Shown here piece by piece: positions 22,227 through 22,997 of a DNA stretch of 22,997 bases. The DNA is taken from positions 1 to 22,997 of the forward strand of contig DHHV01000060.1 of assembly GCA_002403455.1 (NCBI GenBank), written 5' to 3'. The notes below the pieces were generated by a model, which had not been told where the DNA came from, ran no database searches, and saw only the letters and a program-made list of their open reading frames with translations. Every line of letters starts with the position of its first letter. Within the stretch, counting starts at the first letter, position 1. Position numbers and translations under genes: made by a program. This DNA comes from Hyphomonadaceae bacterium UBA4763 (GTDB lineage: Bacteria; Pseudomonadota; Alphaproteobacteria; Caulobacterales; Aquidulcibacteraceae).

Positions 22227-22997
22227 ATGCACGCCGCAATGAGCACGCTGACCCCGCGCGAGATCGTTTCGGAACTGGATCGTTTTATTGTCGGCCAAAG
22301 CAAGGCCAAACGCGCGGTGGCGATCGCCTTGCGTAATCGCTGGCGCCGCAAGCAGACGCCGGACTCGATCCGCGACGAGATCACCCCGAAAAACATTTTG
22401 ATGATCGGCCCGACCGGTGTCGGCAAAACCGAGATCGCCCGGCGGTTGGCCAAGATCGCCGGCGCGCCGTTCCTGAAAGTCGAAGCGACCAAGTTCACCG
22501 AAGTTGGCTATGTCGGCCGCGACGTCGACCAGATCCTGCGCGATCTGGTGGAAGCCGCCATCGTCATGCTGCGCGAGGCGCGCCGCCGCGAAGTCACCGC
22601 GCAAGCCGAAAAAGCGGCGGAAGAACGCCTGCTGACCGCCATGGTCGGCGCCAACGCGCATAACGCGACGCGCGAAAGCTTTCGCCACCGCTTGCGGCAA
22701 GGCCAAATGGAAGACAGCGAGGTCGAGATCGACATCGCCGATAGCGCGCCGAGCCTGCCGACCTTTGACCTGCCCGGCATGCCCGGCCAAAGCGTCGGCG
22801 CGTTCAATTTGAGCGATCTGCTCGGCAAGGCGATGAGCGGGCGCACCAAACGCTTGCGCGCCAAAATCGGCGCGATCCGCGACACGCTGATCCGCGAAGA
22901 GGCGGAGAAATTGCTCGACCATGATGCGATCGCCAAGGAGGCGGTGCGGCTCGCCGAGCAGGAAGGCATCGTCTTCATCGACGAGATCGACAAGGTG
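22227..22997 (+). CDS. hslU: ATP-dependent protease ATPase subunit HslU, 3' end beyond window
   Basis: The first 257 residues of HslU (ClpY), the AAA+ unfoldase that feeds substrates to the HslV peptidase in the cytoplasm. TPREIVSELDRFIVGQ and KRAVAIALRNRWRRK form the family's N-terminus. GPTGVGKTE is Walker A, LKVEATKFTEVGYVGRDV is the pore-loop region (GYVG), residues about 110-230 form the I-domain, and GIVFIDEIDK is Walker B at the right edge. No stop occurs before the window ends. ATG 22227 and a second in-frame ATG at 22239 (MSTLTPRE) are both possible; the second matches the usual N-terminus better. hslV, usually directly upstream, is absent here; an M20 amidohydrolase occupies that place. 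Confidence 0.96.
   Translation, partial: MHAAMSTLTPREIVSELDRFIVGQSKAKRAVAIALRNRWRRKQTPDSIRDEITPKNILMIGPTGVGKTEIARRLAKIAGAPFLKVEATKFTEVGYVGRDVDQILRDLVEAAIVMLREARRREVTAQAEKAAEERLLTAMVGANAHNATRESFRHRLRQGQMEDSEVEIDIADSAPSLPTFDLPGMPGQSVGAFNLSDLLGKAMSGRTKRLRAKIGAIRDTLIREEAEKLLDHDAIAKEAVRLAEQEGIVFIDEIDKV

Noticed and set aside
8449..22932. Repeated octamer GCGATCGC (about eight copies), resembling the HIP1 element
   Set aside because: The copies lie in coding sequence as Ala-Ile-Ala or Asp-Arg codon runs, so GC-rich codon choice explains them without a special element.
1..22997. CRISPR array, insertion sequence, prophage or defence island
   Set aside because: No spaced repeat array, transposase, integrase, phage structural gene or recognised defence gene was found on either strand.

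Overview
The window looks like chromosomal DNA from a GC-rich alphaproteobacterium, most likely near Caulobacterales/Hyphomonadaceae. The support is the gene content: a mesaconyl-CoA hydratase of the ethylmalonyl-CoA pathway, an ScsB-type envelope reductase paired with a peroxiredoxin-like protein, the yfgM-like/bamB/der cluster, a two-TM coiled-coil protein that resembles TipN polarity factors, and heavy use of GTG and TTG starts. The taxonomic placement is inference; no rRNA is present.

Layout. 1-2490 (minus): two overlapping membrane-protein genes of unknown function, the first cut by the left edge, preceded by a family 2 glycosyltransferase gene broken by a one-base frameshift. 2653-5620 (plus): the ScsB/DsbD-like electron transporter and an exported peroxiredoxin-like protein, separated by a leader with helically spaced repeats. 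5621-7987: an accessory-looking patch. It begins with an AT-rich non-coding stretch holding interleaved inverted repeats, then a methyltransferase gene whose SAM-binding core is deleted, an AraC-type regulator, and a divergent CPBP-family membrane protease. 8071-12536 (plus): panB, then the envelope-biogenesis/ribosome-assembly cluster yfgM-like, bamB, der. 12558-14660 (minus): trpS and mch, 3 bp apart. 14828-18832 (plus): the coiled-coil protein and an M24 aminopeptidase P. 18926-19002: tRNA-Asp. 19148-22997 (plus): a small XRE regulator with a palindrome upstream, a KAS III-type condensing enzyme, an exported M20 amidohydrolase, and the 5' part of hslU, cut by the right edge.

How the genes work together. 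Most of the window is housekeeping: outer-membrane protein assembly (bamB and its partner), ribosome assembly (der), tRNA charging (trpS), pantothenate/CoA synthesis (panB), C2 assimilation (mch), fatty-acid chain initiation and protein turnover (M24, hslU). ScsB and the peroxiredoxin-like protein probably form a periplasmic electron route from cytoplasmic thioredoxin to peroxide defence. No CRISPR array, insertion sequence, prophage or clear defence system is visible. The items most worth a second look are the two broken genes, the structured AT-rich spacer at 5648-5791, the ScsB/peroxiredoxin pair with its repeated leader, the altered G4 motif in Der, and the uncharacterised membrane and coiled-coil proteins.
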